DNA from: Candidatus Phosphoribacter hodrii
Lineage (GTDB): Bacteria; Actinomycetota; Actinomycetes; Actinomycetales; Dermatophilaceae
Direction of reading: 5' to 3'
NCBI GenBank assembly: GCA_016707175.1
Contig: JADJIB010000005.1
Span: forward strand, 1 to 64,000
DNA length: 64,000 nt
In this document: one piece after another, positions 50,320 to 58,799 of the stretch
Position numbering within the stretch: position 1 is the first letter of the stretch
Layout of the letters: each line of letters starts with the position of its first letter
Notes under the pieces: generated by a model
Databases searched by the model: none
What the model saw: only the letters and a program-made list of their open reading frames with translations
What the model was told of the DNA's origin: nothing
Program-made: the position numbers and the translations under genes

Positions 50320-50951
50320 ATGTCTGCTCCTGACGCGCCTGCGACCGACGTGGCCGCCACTGCCGTGCCCCGCCCCACTCGGATCGAGATGGTCTGCACG
50401 GGCAACATCTGCCGCTCGCCGATGGCCGAGATCATCCTGCGGGCTCTGATTGAGCGCAGTGGCGTCTCGGGTTTCGGGGGCGCCTCGGGTTTCGGGGGGC
50501 CTCAGGTTTCGAGGGAGCCTCAGAGTTCGGGGGCGTCGAGGGTGCCGCTGGGATCGTGGTCACGTCGTCGGGGACCGGCGGTTGGCATGTCGGTGACGGC
50601 GCCGACCCGCGCACGGTGGCCGTGCTGGGGCGCCATGGGTACGACGGATCTGCCCACGTGGCAAGCCAATTCGACGCTTCAAACTTTGCCGATCTGGACC
50701 TGGTCCTCGCTGCCGACCGCGGGCACGTCCGCGAGTTGCGGCGCCTGGCCCGCCGACCTGAAGACGCCGCCAAGGTGCGCCTGCTGCGCGAGTTCGACCC
50801 GGCTGCGGTCACCGCTGGCACGCTCGAAGTGGACGATCCCTGGTACGGCGGGACCGCAGACTTCGAGCGCTGCTTGGCCGAAGTCGAAGCCGCCTGCCAC
50901 GGCCTGATCGACCAGCTCAGCGATGCTTCCGGGAGGGCCCTGGCCCGCTGA
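50320..50951 (+). CDS. Low-molecular-weight protein-tyrosine phosphatase with an internal minisatellite and one-base shift
   Basis: The catalytic P-loop CTGNICRS (C26 to R32) and SPMAEIILRAL are in the first frame. The frame then runs through an 18-bp tandem repeat (50467-50537) and the rest, TSSGTGGWHVGDGADPR to the C-terminal DPWYGG with the general-acid Asp, is in another frame. The second repeat unit is 17 bases instead of 18; adding one base there restores a single open frame of about 210 codons. The repeat would add a SGFGGA-type loop between the first helix and the SAGT strand. It follows bioD without a gap. Confidence 0.82.
50467..50537 (+). repeat. 18-bp minisatellite, four units, inside the phosphatase gene
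   Basis: Units TCGGGTTTCGGGGGCGCC (50467-50484), a 17-base TCGGGTTTCGGGGGGCC (50485-50501), TCAGGTTTCGAGGGAGCC (50502-50519) and TCAGAGTTCGGGGGCGTC (50520-50537). They encode SGFGGA-like hexapeptides when all are 18 bases. Confidence 0.85.
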
Positions 50952-51000
50952 GGGTCCCGCCCTGGTGCTTCCTGCCCTGTCCGTCCTTCCGAGTGCCCCA

Positions 51001-51044
51001 CGGAGTGCGATTACTGGGGTGATCACCCCCTCAATCGCACTCCG
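51001..51044. repeat. Compound dyad downstream of the phosphatase
   Basis: Outer arms CGGAGTGCGATT (51001-51012) and AATCGCACTCCG (51033-51044) enclose the perfect palindrome GGGGTGATCACCCC (51016-51029). The nested design resembles the 68-bp dyads near rtcB, but the sequence differs. The 50952-51180 gap holds no other recognised feature. Confidence 0.75.
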
Positions 51045-51180
51045 TCGCGCACTCAGCTGGGGAGGTATGACAGGCGCCTCAGATGGCCCGCAGGCAAGCC
51101 TGTGGATAGCGCCGCGCACCATTTCGACGGACATGCCAGACTTTCCGGACACGGTGAGGTTGACTCAGGAGGCGCCGGGC

Positions 51181-51840
51181 ATGGTCGGGGACACGATTGC
51201 AGGCACCCGCGTGGGTGTTCGCCACACAAGACGCCGGTATGCCGCGACACTCGCGGCCCTGATTGCCGCTAGCGCGATGGTGGCTGGCTGCACCACCTCA
51301 ACCGCCGGGCCGGGGGTGACCACGACGGCTACCAGTGGATCAAGCACCGCCACGACAACACCGACGGCGACCGCTACGTCCACCCCAAGCGCAACGACCG
51401 CGCCAACCGCGGCGTATCCGGCAGACGTTCCCGCGGAGGCGCGGGCGAACACCCCCGCCGGAGCGATCGCCTTCGCCAAACACTTCTTCGGGCTAGTCAA
51501 CAGGGCCTACACCACCCCCCAAGCGGGCCTGCTTACCCCACTTTCGACGGCCAACTGCAAGACGTGCGCAGCGTTCGAGAGCACCGCAGCCGACTTCGTT
51601 GCACAGTCTCAACGTTACGATCGGGCTGCCGTCTCGATCTTGGAGGTGGCCATCGATAGCGATCCGCCACCGGCCGGAATGACTCTTGTAGACGTCGTCG
51701 TGGATCAGCTCCCTGCGAAGGTCATCGACAGCAAGGGATCAACTGTGACGGCGATCACTGGGCGAAGAGGCGTGTTCGTTGTTCAGCTTCAATTCGCACC
51801 CGCCGGCTGGGCAGTCGACACCATTCAGGTGATGGGATGA
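51181..51840 (+). CDS. Secreted lipoprotein, DUF6318-like
   Basis: A 219-residue protein. The signal peptide with RRRYAATLAALIAASAMVAGC ends in a lipobox Cys near residue 38. A Thr/Ser/Ala-rich linker follows, then a domain with ARANTPAGAIAFAKHFFGLVN and STANCKTCAAFESTAADF, with two conserved Cys, that matches my recollection of the DUF6318 family of actinobacterial lipoproteins. Function unknown. ATG 51181 is the closest start giving a proper signal peptide. Its stop overlaps the next gene (ATGA). Confidence 0.7.
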   Translation: MVGDTIAGTRVGVRHTRRRYAATLAALIAASAMVAGCTTSTAGPGVTTTATSGSSTATTTPTATATSTPSATTAPTAAYPADVPAEARANTPAGAIAFAKHFFGLVNRAYTTPQAGLLTPLSTANCKTCAAFESTAADFVAQSQRYDRAAVSILEVAIDSDPPPAGMTLVDVVVDQLPAKVIDSKGSTVTAITGRRGVFVVQLQFAPAGWAVDTIQVMG

Positions 51841-52732
51841 AACTCAAAGCGCTTCTTGTGGCCCTAGCCATTGGGATGGGCGGGAACGTATGCGTCCCAG
51901 GGACTGCGCTCGCTGAGACCACGAGTCCCGGCGGCGCTGGCGCCAGGCACGCGGATGGCGCAAGGCGTACGTCTTCACGCTTCGAAGTCGGACGTCAGCT
52001 ACTTGGGTCAAGGCAGAGACTTAAACGGGAATCCGTTCGCGACGCCGATGGTGTTCCAGGTCCGGATTGCCTGCGAATCCAACATCGCCGCCAACCCCGA
52101 CCCCGCCGCCTGCCAACGAGCCGCCGCCAGCCTGCCAGACCAGCACCGGCATCATCGGCATCGGCTTCCTCTACGAAATCTACGCACGCCCCCAAGGCAG
52201 CACCGAACCCTGGCGATACCTCGGCTCCACCTGCTTCGCCGACCAAGTCCCCGGCGCCACCCCCACCGTCAGCCTCGCCCAGATCATCAACGCCTTCCAC
52301 CTCACCCCCTGGGCCACCGCCACCGTCTCCACCCAGCCCGAAGGCAACACGACCCTCGTCGGCCTGCCCACCTATGCCCGCATTACGTGGTCCACATCCG
52401 GCTACGAACCCGGCGAGATCGACACCCTCGACCCCGCCACCATGCTTGGCCTCACCGTCCAAATCCGACCCCGAGTCGACCACTACACCTACGTCTTCGG
52501 CGACGGCACCACCTTCGGCCCCACCCACAGCGACGGCGGCGTATGGCCCACCGGCGACGTCACCCACGCCTACCCCACACCAGGCGCCTACCAAGCCCGG
52601 GTCGACACCACCTTCACCGGCGACTTCCGCATCAACGGCGGACCCTGGACCCAAATCCCCGACACAGTGACGGTCACCGGGCCCACCACCACCATCACCG
52701 TCCACACCGCCAAACCCGTCCTCGTCCACTAA
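51837..52732 (+). pseudogene. Secreted PKD-like domain protein broken by two frameshifts
   Basis: ATG 51837 starts a clear signal peptide (MKLKALLVALAIGMGG to GTALAE) in one frame. The following block VSYLGQGRDLNGNPFATPMV is in a second frame, and the Pro-rich linker plus C-terminal domain (YTYVFGDGTTFGPT, DVTHAYPTPGAYQARVDTTF) in a third. The C-terminal part has the DG-T and Y-x2-PG-x-Y pattern of PKD domains. Two separate shifts, between about 51900-51960 and 52060-52130, suggest real decay or two sequencing errors. It overlaps the lipoprotein gene by 4 bases, a pairing that recurs in actinobacteria as far as I recall. Confidence 0.65.
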
Positions 52733-52752
52733 CCAACACCCTCACCCCCGCC

Positions 52753-52832
52753 CATTCGAGGTATCTCGCCATCATCAGGTAACAGCCGAATACCTCGACC
52801 CGGCAGGAGACCCGGCAGGAGACCCGGCAAGG
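52753..52832. repeat. CGAGGTATT palindromic element, copy 4, followed by a 12-bp tandem repeat
   Basis: CATTCGAGGTATCTCGCCAT at 52753 with its partner ending TACCTCGACCCGGC near 52803, imperfect in the arms. Three units of GACCCGGCAGGA (last one GACCCGGCAAGG) at 52797-52832 extend its right end. Confidence 0.8.
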
Positions 52833-52878
52833 CGGACGGGGCGGGAGGGCGGCATACCGGATCTGGGAAGATGACCAC

Positions 52879-54288
52879 ATGCCTTCCCTCGGTGACGTCG
52901 AACCCCCGATCGCTCTTGGCGCCCTCGACGGGCGCTACCGCGCGGCGGTGGCTCCGCTGGTCGATCACCTCTCCGAGGCGGCGCTCAACCGCGAGCGCGT
53001 GCGCGTCGAGATCGAGTGGCTCATCCACCTCACCTCGTATGCCGTCGTCCCCGGCACCCGCGCCCTCACCGGCACTGAGCACGAGGCCTTGCGCGCCATC
53101 GTCACAAACTTCGGAGCGGCCGAAATCGCCGCCTTGGCCGACATCGAGCGAGTGACGGTCCACGACGTCAAGGCCGTCGAATACTTCCTCAAGGAACGGC
53201 TCGCCGCCATCGCCCCTGACCCGGCCGACGCAGGGCTCGGCGAGTTGATCCACTTCGCCTGCACGAGCGAGGACGTCAACAACCTCGCTTACGCACTCAT
53301 GGTCAAAGGGGCCGTCGAGCAGGTCTGGCTGCCCCGAGCCACGGCGCTCGTCGACCAACTCGCGACCATGGCTCGCGAGCACGCCGCCACGCCACTGCTC
53401 GCGCACACTCACGGCCAGCCGGCCACGCCGACGACGCTCGGCAAGGAACTCGCAGTCATGGTCTTCCGCCTGCGCCGCCAACTCGAGCGGATCGGGCGCA
53501 CGGCATACCTCGGCAAGCTCAACGGCGCGACGGGGACCTACGGCGCGCACCTGGCCGCAGTCCCCGACCACGACTGGCAGGCGACGTCACGCGCCTTCGT
53601 GGAAAGCCTTGGGCTGCAATGGAACCCGCTGACCACCCAGATTGAGAGCCACGACTGGCAGGCCGAGCTCTATGCCGACGTCGCGCGGTTCAACCGGATC
53701 TTGCACGGCTTGGCGCAAGACATGTGGACCTACATCTCGATGGGCTACTTCGCCCAGGTCCGCGGGCAGGGGACGGTCGGATCGTCGACCATGCCGCACA
53801 AGGTCAACCCCATCCGTTTCGAGAACGCCGAGGCCAACCTCGAGGTCTCCACAGCCCTGCTCGATGTCCTGGCCGCCACCCTCGTCGAGAGCCGGATGCA
53901 GCGCGACCTCACCGACTCGTCGATGCAGCGCAACATCGGAACGGCCTTCGGGCACTCGACGCTCGCGATCGACAACGTCGCCCGCGGGCTGGCCGGGCTC
54001 GACGCCGTGCCGGAGCGGATGGCGGCGGATCTCGACGCCAACTGGGAGGTGCTTGCCGAGCCGATTCAATCGGCGATGCGGGCGCTGACCGCGCGGGGCG
54101 TGCCGGGGATGGATAACCCCTACGAGCGGCTCAAGGAGCTCACCCGGGGGCGCCGGATCGGGGCGAGCGAGTTGCGCGAATTCGTTGCGGGACTAGGCCT
54201 GCCGGCCGACGTCGAGGCCCGCCTGCAGGCGCTGACCCCCGCGACCTACGTAGGCATCGCGCCGGAGTTGGTCGACCACCTCGGCTGA
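52879..54288 (+). CDS. purB: Adenylosuccinate lyase
   Basis: A 469-residue fumarase/aspartase-superfamily enzyme acting twice in purine synthesis, on SAICAR and adenylosuccinate. It opens PIALGALDGRYR. CTSEDVNNLAYALM, LAHTHGQPATPTTLGKEL and the signature loop GSSTMPHKVNPIRFENAE are present, and catalytic His and Ser are in place. Length and termini agree with the long PurB subgroup. ATG 52879. It is monocistronic; other pur genes are not near. Confidence 0.95.
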   Translation: MPSLGDVEPPIALGALDGRYRAAVAPLVDHLSEAALNRERVRVEIEWLIHLTSYAVVPGTRALTGTEHEALRAIVTNFGAAEIAALADIERVTVHDVKAVEYFLKERLAAIAPDPADAGLGELIHFACTSEDVNNLAYALMVKGAVEQVWLPRATALVDQLATMAREHAATPLLAHTHGQPATPTTLGKELAVMVFRLRRQLERIGRTAYLGKLNGATGTYGAHLAAVPDHDWQATSRAFVESLGLQWNPLTTQIESHDWQAELYADVARFNRILHGLAQDMWTYISMGYFAQVRGQGTVGSSTMPHKVNPIRFENAEANLEVSTALLDVLAATLVESRMQRDLTDSSMQRNIGTAFGHSTLAIDNVARGLAGLDAVPERMAADLDANWEVLAEPIQSAMRALTARGVPGMDNPYERLKELTRGRRIGASELREFVAGLGLPADVEARLQALTPATYVGIAPELVDHLG

Positions 54289-54396
54289 CGCGCGGCCGGC
54301 GCGTGCTCCTCGACGAACGATCGTCAGGAGCCCGCCTCACCAACTCGCCATGCACGGGACCAGACCGCGCCGGCAAACCCACCAAAGAGGCGGGGC

Positions 54397-55032
54397 TCAG
54401 ACGGTGACGGGGCCGTCGGGCGTGCCGAACGTGACCGCGAGAAGACCCGGGTTGCCGTGCGGCGCAACGAAAGTGAACTCCAACGTCGACGGCTTGTAGT
54501 CCTCGGGAAGCCCCAGCCAGGCCCGGACCCGCTGCGGGTCGCCGGCGATGGTCAGCCCGGCCAACCCGACCTGCGTGGCGCCATCGGTCGACGGGTGGCG
54601 GGTGCCTTCGGCCCACTCGACGTAGAAGGGGAGCTGTGGGTCGCAGATGAGCCCGCTCACGCCCAGCTGGCGCCAGCGCAACTCACGACCGTCAGGGGTA
54701 TGCCGGTATCCGTCGGCGGGCTCGCGACCCAACCGGCTGCCGATCTCCTCGATGCCATCGACCCGGACCACCCAGCCGAGCCAGCCGCCACCGTTGGCGG
54801 ACCGGGCGCGGACCGCCTGACCGAAGGGGGCCTTGTCGGAAGCGGGGTGGTCAAGCACCTCGACGACCTCGACGTAGCGTTCGTTGGCGAGGGGCAGGAT
54901 GACGTTGCGAGTGCCGAACCGAGGGTGGACGCCCCCGTCGACCGGCTTCACTCCGATCAGCTTGGCCAACCGCTCAGCGGTGGCATGAAGGCCGTCGTGC
55001 TCCGCCGCGTAGGAGACGTGGTCAACGCGCAT
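54397..55032 (-). CDS. VOC-family (glyoxalase-like) protein
   Basis: A 211-residue protein with a glyoxalase_3-like fold: MRVDHVSYAAEHDG at the N-terminus, FGTRNVILPLANERYVEVVEVLDHP with metal-ligand-type His/Glu positions, and WVVRVDGIEEIGSRLGREP in the second half. Role unknown; such proteins act as dioxygenases, isomerases or resistance factors. Starts at ATG 55032 or 55041. It is convergent with purB. Confidence 0.78.
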   Translation of the reverse strand: MRVDHVSYAAEHDGLHATAERLAKLIGVKPVDGGVHPRFGTRNVILPLANERYVEVVEVLDHPASDKAPFGQAVRARSANGGGWLGWVVRVDGIEEIGSRLGREPADGYRHTPDGRELRWRQLGVSGLICDPQLPFYVEWAEGTRHPSTDGATQVGLAGLTIAGDPQRVRAWLGLPEDYKPSTLEFTFVAPHGNPGLLAVTFGTPDGPVTV

Positions 55033-55114
55033 GCCGCCCATCGTGACACAGGTTTGAGGGTGCTTTTGACCACTGTCGGCCCCGGCGCCGGGGGCCACCG
55101 CAATGTAAGCGCTA

Positions 55115-55939
55115 CTACCTTCGCTGCCGCACTGCTTCGAACAGAACGATCGCCGCTGACGCTGCAACGTTCAACGAATTGGCCCTGCCAGACATGGGAA
55201 TTCGCACGCGAACGTCCGCCGCCGCGAGCAATTCTTCGGATGCGCCGTGCTTCTCCGCACCGACCGCGATCGCGACCGCCCCGCTCAAAGAGATGTCCGA
55301 ATAGAGGACATCCGTCTCAGGGGTTGTCACCACGAGGCGTATGCCGCGCGCCCTGCACCACGCCAACGTCTCGGCCGTCGACGCGGAGGCGACGGGCACG
55401 GCATACACGGTGCCCTTGCTGGCCCGCACGACGTTGGGGTTGCCCCAGTCGGTCACCGGATCCGCCGCCACAACGGCGTCGACCCCGGCCGCATCGGCGG
55501 TGCGGAGCATCGCCCCGAGGTTCCCAGGCTTCTCGACACCCTCGACGAGCAGCACCAGCGGGTCAACGGGAAGGGTCAAACCCGAGAGCGGCCGATCGAC
55601 CGCCGGAAGCACCCCGAGGAGACCATCGGGCCCTTCGCGATAGGCGACCTTCTCGAAGGCCACCCGCGACAAGGTGACGATCTCCGACCCCGCCGCCCGG
55701 GCCGCCGAGACGAACTCAGGCTGCGACCCGATCAGCTGTGACCCGGCAATTCCGCTGGGGCTGAACAACTCTGAGCAGACATAGAGCGTCTGCGGCGCGA
55801 CCCCGGCCGCCAACGCCAACGACAACTCCTCGTGGCCCTCGACGACCGTCAGCCCCGCCTCGTCGCGCGCGCGCCGCCGCCGCAGCCCCACCAGCGCCTT
55901 GAGGCGCGGGTTGGCAGGGGAGGTCAGATGCAGGTCCAT
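55115..55939 (-). CDS. TrmH/SpoU-family RNA 2'-O-methyltransferase
   Basis: A 274-residue SPOUT methyltransferase. The N-terminal substrate-binding domain includes LTVVEGHEELSLALAAG. SPOUT motifs are VEKPGNLGAMLRTADAAG (motif 1), AVGAEKHGAS (motif 2) and IPMSGRANSLNVAASAAI (motif 3, knotted region). It probably methylates a ribose in 23S rRNA or tRNA. Start ATG 55939 shares its first base with the HAD gene stop, giving tight coupling. Confidence 0.9.
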   Translation of the reverse strand: MDLHLTSPANPRLKALVGLRRRRARDEAGLTVVEGHEELSLALAAGVAPQTLYVCSELFSPSGIAGSQLIGSQPEFVSAARAAGSEIVTLSRVAFEKVAYREGPDGLLGVLPAVDRPLSGLTLPVDPLVLLVEGVEKPGNLGAMLRTADAAGVDAVVAADPVTDWGNPNVVRASKGTVYAVPVASASTAETLAWCRARGIRLVVTTPETDVLYSDISLSGAVAIAVGAEKHGASEELLAAADVRVRIPMSGRANSLNVAASAAIVLFEAVRQRR

Positions 55940-56790
55940 CAGCGCAGCGACTCGAGCACCGCAGCCAGGCCGGCCTCGTCGACCGAGCCGGTCACCTCGT
56001 CAGCGATCGCCTTGACCTCATCAGGCGCGTTGCCCATCGCCACCCCACGAGCAGCCCACTGGAGCATCTCGATGTCGTTGCGCTGGTCGCCAACGGCGAC
56101 GGTGTCGCACGGCTCGACGCCCAGCCGGCGCCGCAACAACTCCAGCGCCGACCCCTTGGAGACCCCCTCGGGGTTGATGTCCAGCCAGGCGGTCCAGCCG
56201 ACGGCATACGAGACCTCGTGAAGGCCGATCCGCTCGATGTGCGCCATGAACGCCTCGGGCTCGGCGTCGGGCATCCGCAGCGTGACACGCGTGGCGCGCC
56301 GCCCCACGAGTTTGTCCCACGGCACGACCCGCTGGTCGCCCATGAGCTCGCCATCGGGGAAAGGGGAACTGACGAGGAAGCCGCGCCCCAGGTCTTCGAC
56401 CGCCACGAGCGCCTCGGGCAACTCCTCCCGCAGCAACGTCAGCGCCGGCCGCGGGTCGAAAGTGACCTTCTCGAGGATCTTGTACCCCTTGGGCCGGGAC
56501 GGGTCGATCCGCAGCGTCACCGCACCGTTGGAGCACACGGCATACCCCTGGGTGATCCCCAGCCGCGCGAGGACCGGCATCGTCGCGACGACCGAGCGAC
56601 CGGTCGCGATGACGACGTGCTGGTAGTCGTGCACACACCCCTCGATCGCGTCCCTCACCCGATCGTCCAGGTGGCCGGCGTGGGTGATGATCGTCCCGTC
56701 GACGTCGAGCGCGATCAGGCGACGACGAAACCCCGGGTATGCCGCGGGCTTGCCGCCGCGGCCCCGGCTCCCCTTGGCTCCCTTGGTCAC
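55939..56790 (-). CDS. HAD-superfamily (Cof-type) hydrolase
   Basis: A 283-residue sugar- or nucleotide-phosphate phosphatase of the Cof subfamily. Motif I is LIALDVDGTIITH, motif II IATGRSVV, motif III a Lys around VSKGSALELL and motif IV VGDQRNDIEML. The type IIB cap lies between. GTG 56790 overlaps the serS stop (GTGA), so serS, this gene and trmH are in one operon. Substrate unknown. Confidence 0.88.
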   Translation of the reverse strand: MTKGAKGSRGRGGKPAAYPGFRRRLIALDVDGTIITHAGHLDDRVRDAIEGCVHDYQHVVIATGRSVVATMPVLARLGITQGYAVCSNGAVTLRIDPSRPKGYKILEKVTFDPRPALTLLREELPEALVAVEDLGRGFLVSSPFPDGELMGDQRVVPWDKLVGRRATRVTLRMPDAEPEAFMAHIERIGLHEVSYAVGWTAWLDINPEGVSKGSALELLRRRLGVEPCDTVAVGDQRNDIEMLQWAARGVAMGNAPDEVKAIADEVTGSVDEAGLAAVLESLR

Positions 56791-58070
56791 CGGACCGGCT
56801 CGAGGACGGCCAACCCGCCCATGAAGGGCCGCAACGCCTCGGGCACGACGACCGAGCCGTCGGCCTGCTGGTGGTTCTCGAGGATCGCGACGATCCACCG
56901 GGTCGTTGCCAGGGTCCCGTTGAGGGTGGCGACGATCCGGGTCGCCCCGCCGCTGGCCTGCGGGTCGCGCTCGCGGACCCCGAGACGGCGGGCCTGGAAG
57001 GTCGTGCAGTTGGACGTCGAGGTCAGCTCGCGATAGCGGCCCTGGGTGGGCACCCAGCCCTCGCAGTCGAACTTGCGGGCGGCCGGGTCGCCGAGGTCGC
57101 CTGCGGCGGTGTCGATGATCCGGTAGGGCAGCTCGCAGGCGTCGAGCATCGCCCGCTCCATGCCCAGCAGGCGCTCGTGCTCGGCCTCGGCGTCCTCGGG
57201 ACGGCAGTAGACAAACATCTCGACCTTGTGGAACTGGTGGACCCGGATGATCCCGCGAGTGTCCTTGCCGTGGCTGCCGGCCTCGCGGCGGTAGCAGGCC
57301 GACCACCCGGCATACCTCTTGGGGCCGTCGGCGAGGTCGATGATCTCGTCGCGGTGGTAGCCCGAGAGCGCCACCTCGGAGGTCCCCGTGAGGTAAAGGT
57401 CGTCGGCGGGGAGGTAGTAGACCTCGTCCGAGTGGTGGTCGAGGAAGCCGGCACCGCGCATGATCTCGGGCCGCACCAGGGTCGGGGTGATCATCGGGGT
57501 GAAACCCGCGTCGACGGCCCGCGCGACGGCGAGGTTGAGCAGCGCGAGCTCCAGGCGGGCCCCGACACCAGTGAGGAAGTAGAACCGGGCACCGGCGACC
57601 TTGGCGCCGCGCTCGATGTCGATAGCCCCGAGCGACTCCCCCAGCGCGACGTGGTCGCGGGGCTCGAAGCCCTCGGCAGCGAAATCCCTGGGGGTGCCGA
57701 CGGTTTCGCGAACGACGTAGTCTTCTTCGCCTCCGGTCGGCACGCCGTCGAGGACGACGTTGGGGACGCTCGCGAGCAGCCGAACGGCCTCCTCGCCGGC
57801 CGTGGCAGCGGCGGCATCCAGCGCCTTGACCCGCTCGGCGAGGTCCTTGACCTGGGCCAGCAGGGCCGGCTTGTCGGCGGGCGCCGCCGCGGCGACCTGC
57901 TTGCCGAAGGACTTCTGCTCGGCGCGGGCGGCCTCGAACTGCGCGAGGGACGACCGGCGGGTCTCGTCGGCAGCGAGGATCGCGTCGATGATCGCGGGGT
58001 CCTCGCCGCGGGCCTGCTGCGAGCGGCGGACCACGTCGGGGTTGTCACGGACGAGCTTGATGTCGATCAC
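56787..58070 (-). CDS. serS: Seryl-tRNA synthetase
   Basis: A 427-residue class II synthetase. The N-terminal coiled-coil arm covers about residues 25-100. Motif 2 is YRREAGSHGKDTRGIIRVHQFHKVE and motif 3 NGTLATTRWIVAILENHQ. TSTSNCTTFQARRLGVR is the serine-binding segment. GTG 58070 gives the standard IDIKLVRDNPDVV start; the further upstream in-frame ATG is not needed. It is the first gene of the serS-HAD-trmH operon. Confidence 0.96.
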   Translation of the reverse strand: MIDIKLVRDNPDVVRRSQQARGEDPAIIDAILAADETRRSSLAQFEAARAEQKSFGKQVAAAAPADKPALLAQVKDLAERVKALDAAAATAGEEAVRLLASVPNVVLDGVPTGGEEDYVVRETVGTPRDFAAEGFEPRDHVALGESLGAIDIERGAKVAGARFYFLTGVGARLELALLNLAVARAVDAGFTPMITPTLVRPEIMRGAGFLDHHSDEVYYLPADDLYLTGTSEVALSGYHRDEIIDLADGPKRYAGWSACYRREAGSHGKDTRGIIRVHQFHKVEMFVYCRPEDAEAEHERLLGMERAMLDACELPYRIIDTAAGDLGDPAARKFDCEGWVPTQGRYRELTSTSNCTTFQARRLGVRERDPQASGGATRIVATLNGTLATTRWIVAILENHQQADGSVVVPEALRPFMGGLAVLEPVR

Positions 58071-58134
58071 GCCCGCCAGCCTACCGAGGCCCCGGCCACC
58101 GCCTCGGCCCAGTTTCATGCAGGCGGTGAGCGGG

Positions 58135-58157
58135 CGGCATACCCCTGGGGTATGCCG
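58135..58157. terminator. Hairpin of inverted GTATGCCG octamers after the DinB-like gene
   Basis: CGGCATACCCC (58135-58145) and GGGGTATGCCG (58147-58157) are perfect complements separated by one base. It lies 30 bases past the stop of the minus-strand DinB-like gene and before serS. Confidence 0.7.
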
Positions 58158-58187
58158 GCCACCTCGGTCAGTGGGAGCGCGGCCGAG

Positions 58188-58721
58188 TCAGCCGCGCACG
58201 TCCCAGACGTGGTGGCGCAGGTCGTGCAACGCGTAGACGCCGATGGTGGCGACGGTGAACTCCGAGCCGTTGCTGCGGGTGCCGCGCCGCTGCCAGTCTT
58301 CCTTGCTCACCCGCTCGAACAGGTCGGCCAGTTTGTCGCCGGCCTGACCGATCTGCTTGGCGACCTTCGCCGGGTCCTGGTCCCAGTAGCGGTCCTCGCG
58401 AGCCGTGCGGTCCTGGTCCCAGTTGGCAAACGTCGGGTTGTCCTCGGCGAGCATCAACTCGATCCGCTGGGCGAACAACCGCATGACGTCGCGGACGTGA
58501 CAGGCGTACTCCAGCGGCGACCACACCGCCTTGGACGGACGCTCGGCGACGGCTGGCTGCACGAGCACCGCCGGCCAGCGTGAGGCGGTCTCCCGGACCG
58601 CGTCGGCCAGGCGCTTGGAGCGGATGGTCGCCGGGTCGAAGCCACACTCCTGGCAGGGCTGGGTGAGCACCCAGGTCCAGTCCTTGTCGTCGGGAGGCGG
58701 CGCTTGGGGTTTCGGGGCCAT
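58188..58721 (-). CDS. DinB-superfamily protein
   Basis: A 177-residue four-helix protein of the DinB/mycothiol-transferase superfamily. SPLEYACHVRDVMRLFAQRIELML and IGVYALHDLRHHVWDVRG carry the metal-binding-type His positions. An N-terminal segment TQPCQECGFDP has a CxxC. Some relatives are thiol-S-transferases in mycothiol-producing bacteria, so a detoxification role is possible but not shown. Monocistronic. Confidence 0.8.
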   Translation of the reverse strand: MAPKPQAPPPDDKDWTWVLTQPCQECGFDPATIRSKRLADAVRETASRWPAVLVQPAVAERPSKAVWSPLEYACHVRDVMRLFAQRIELMLAEDNPTFANWDQDRTAREDRYWDQDPAKVAKQIGQAGDKLADLFERVSKEDWQRRGTRSNGSEFTVATIGVYALHDLRHHVWDVRG

Positions 58722-58799
58722 GCATGAAGTATGCCGTCAAGCCCCGTCAGGCCGCGGGGTCGAGCGAGTCGAGTTGGTGGCGTCGTATACGGTCGGTGG

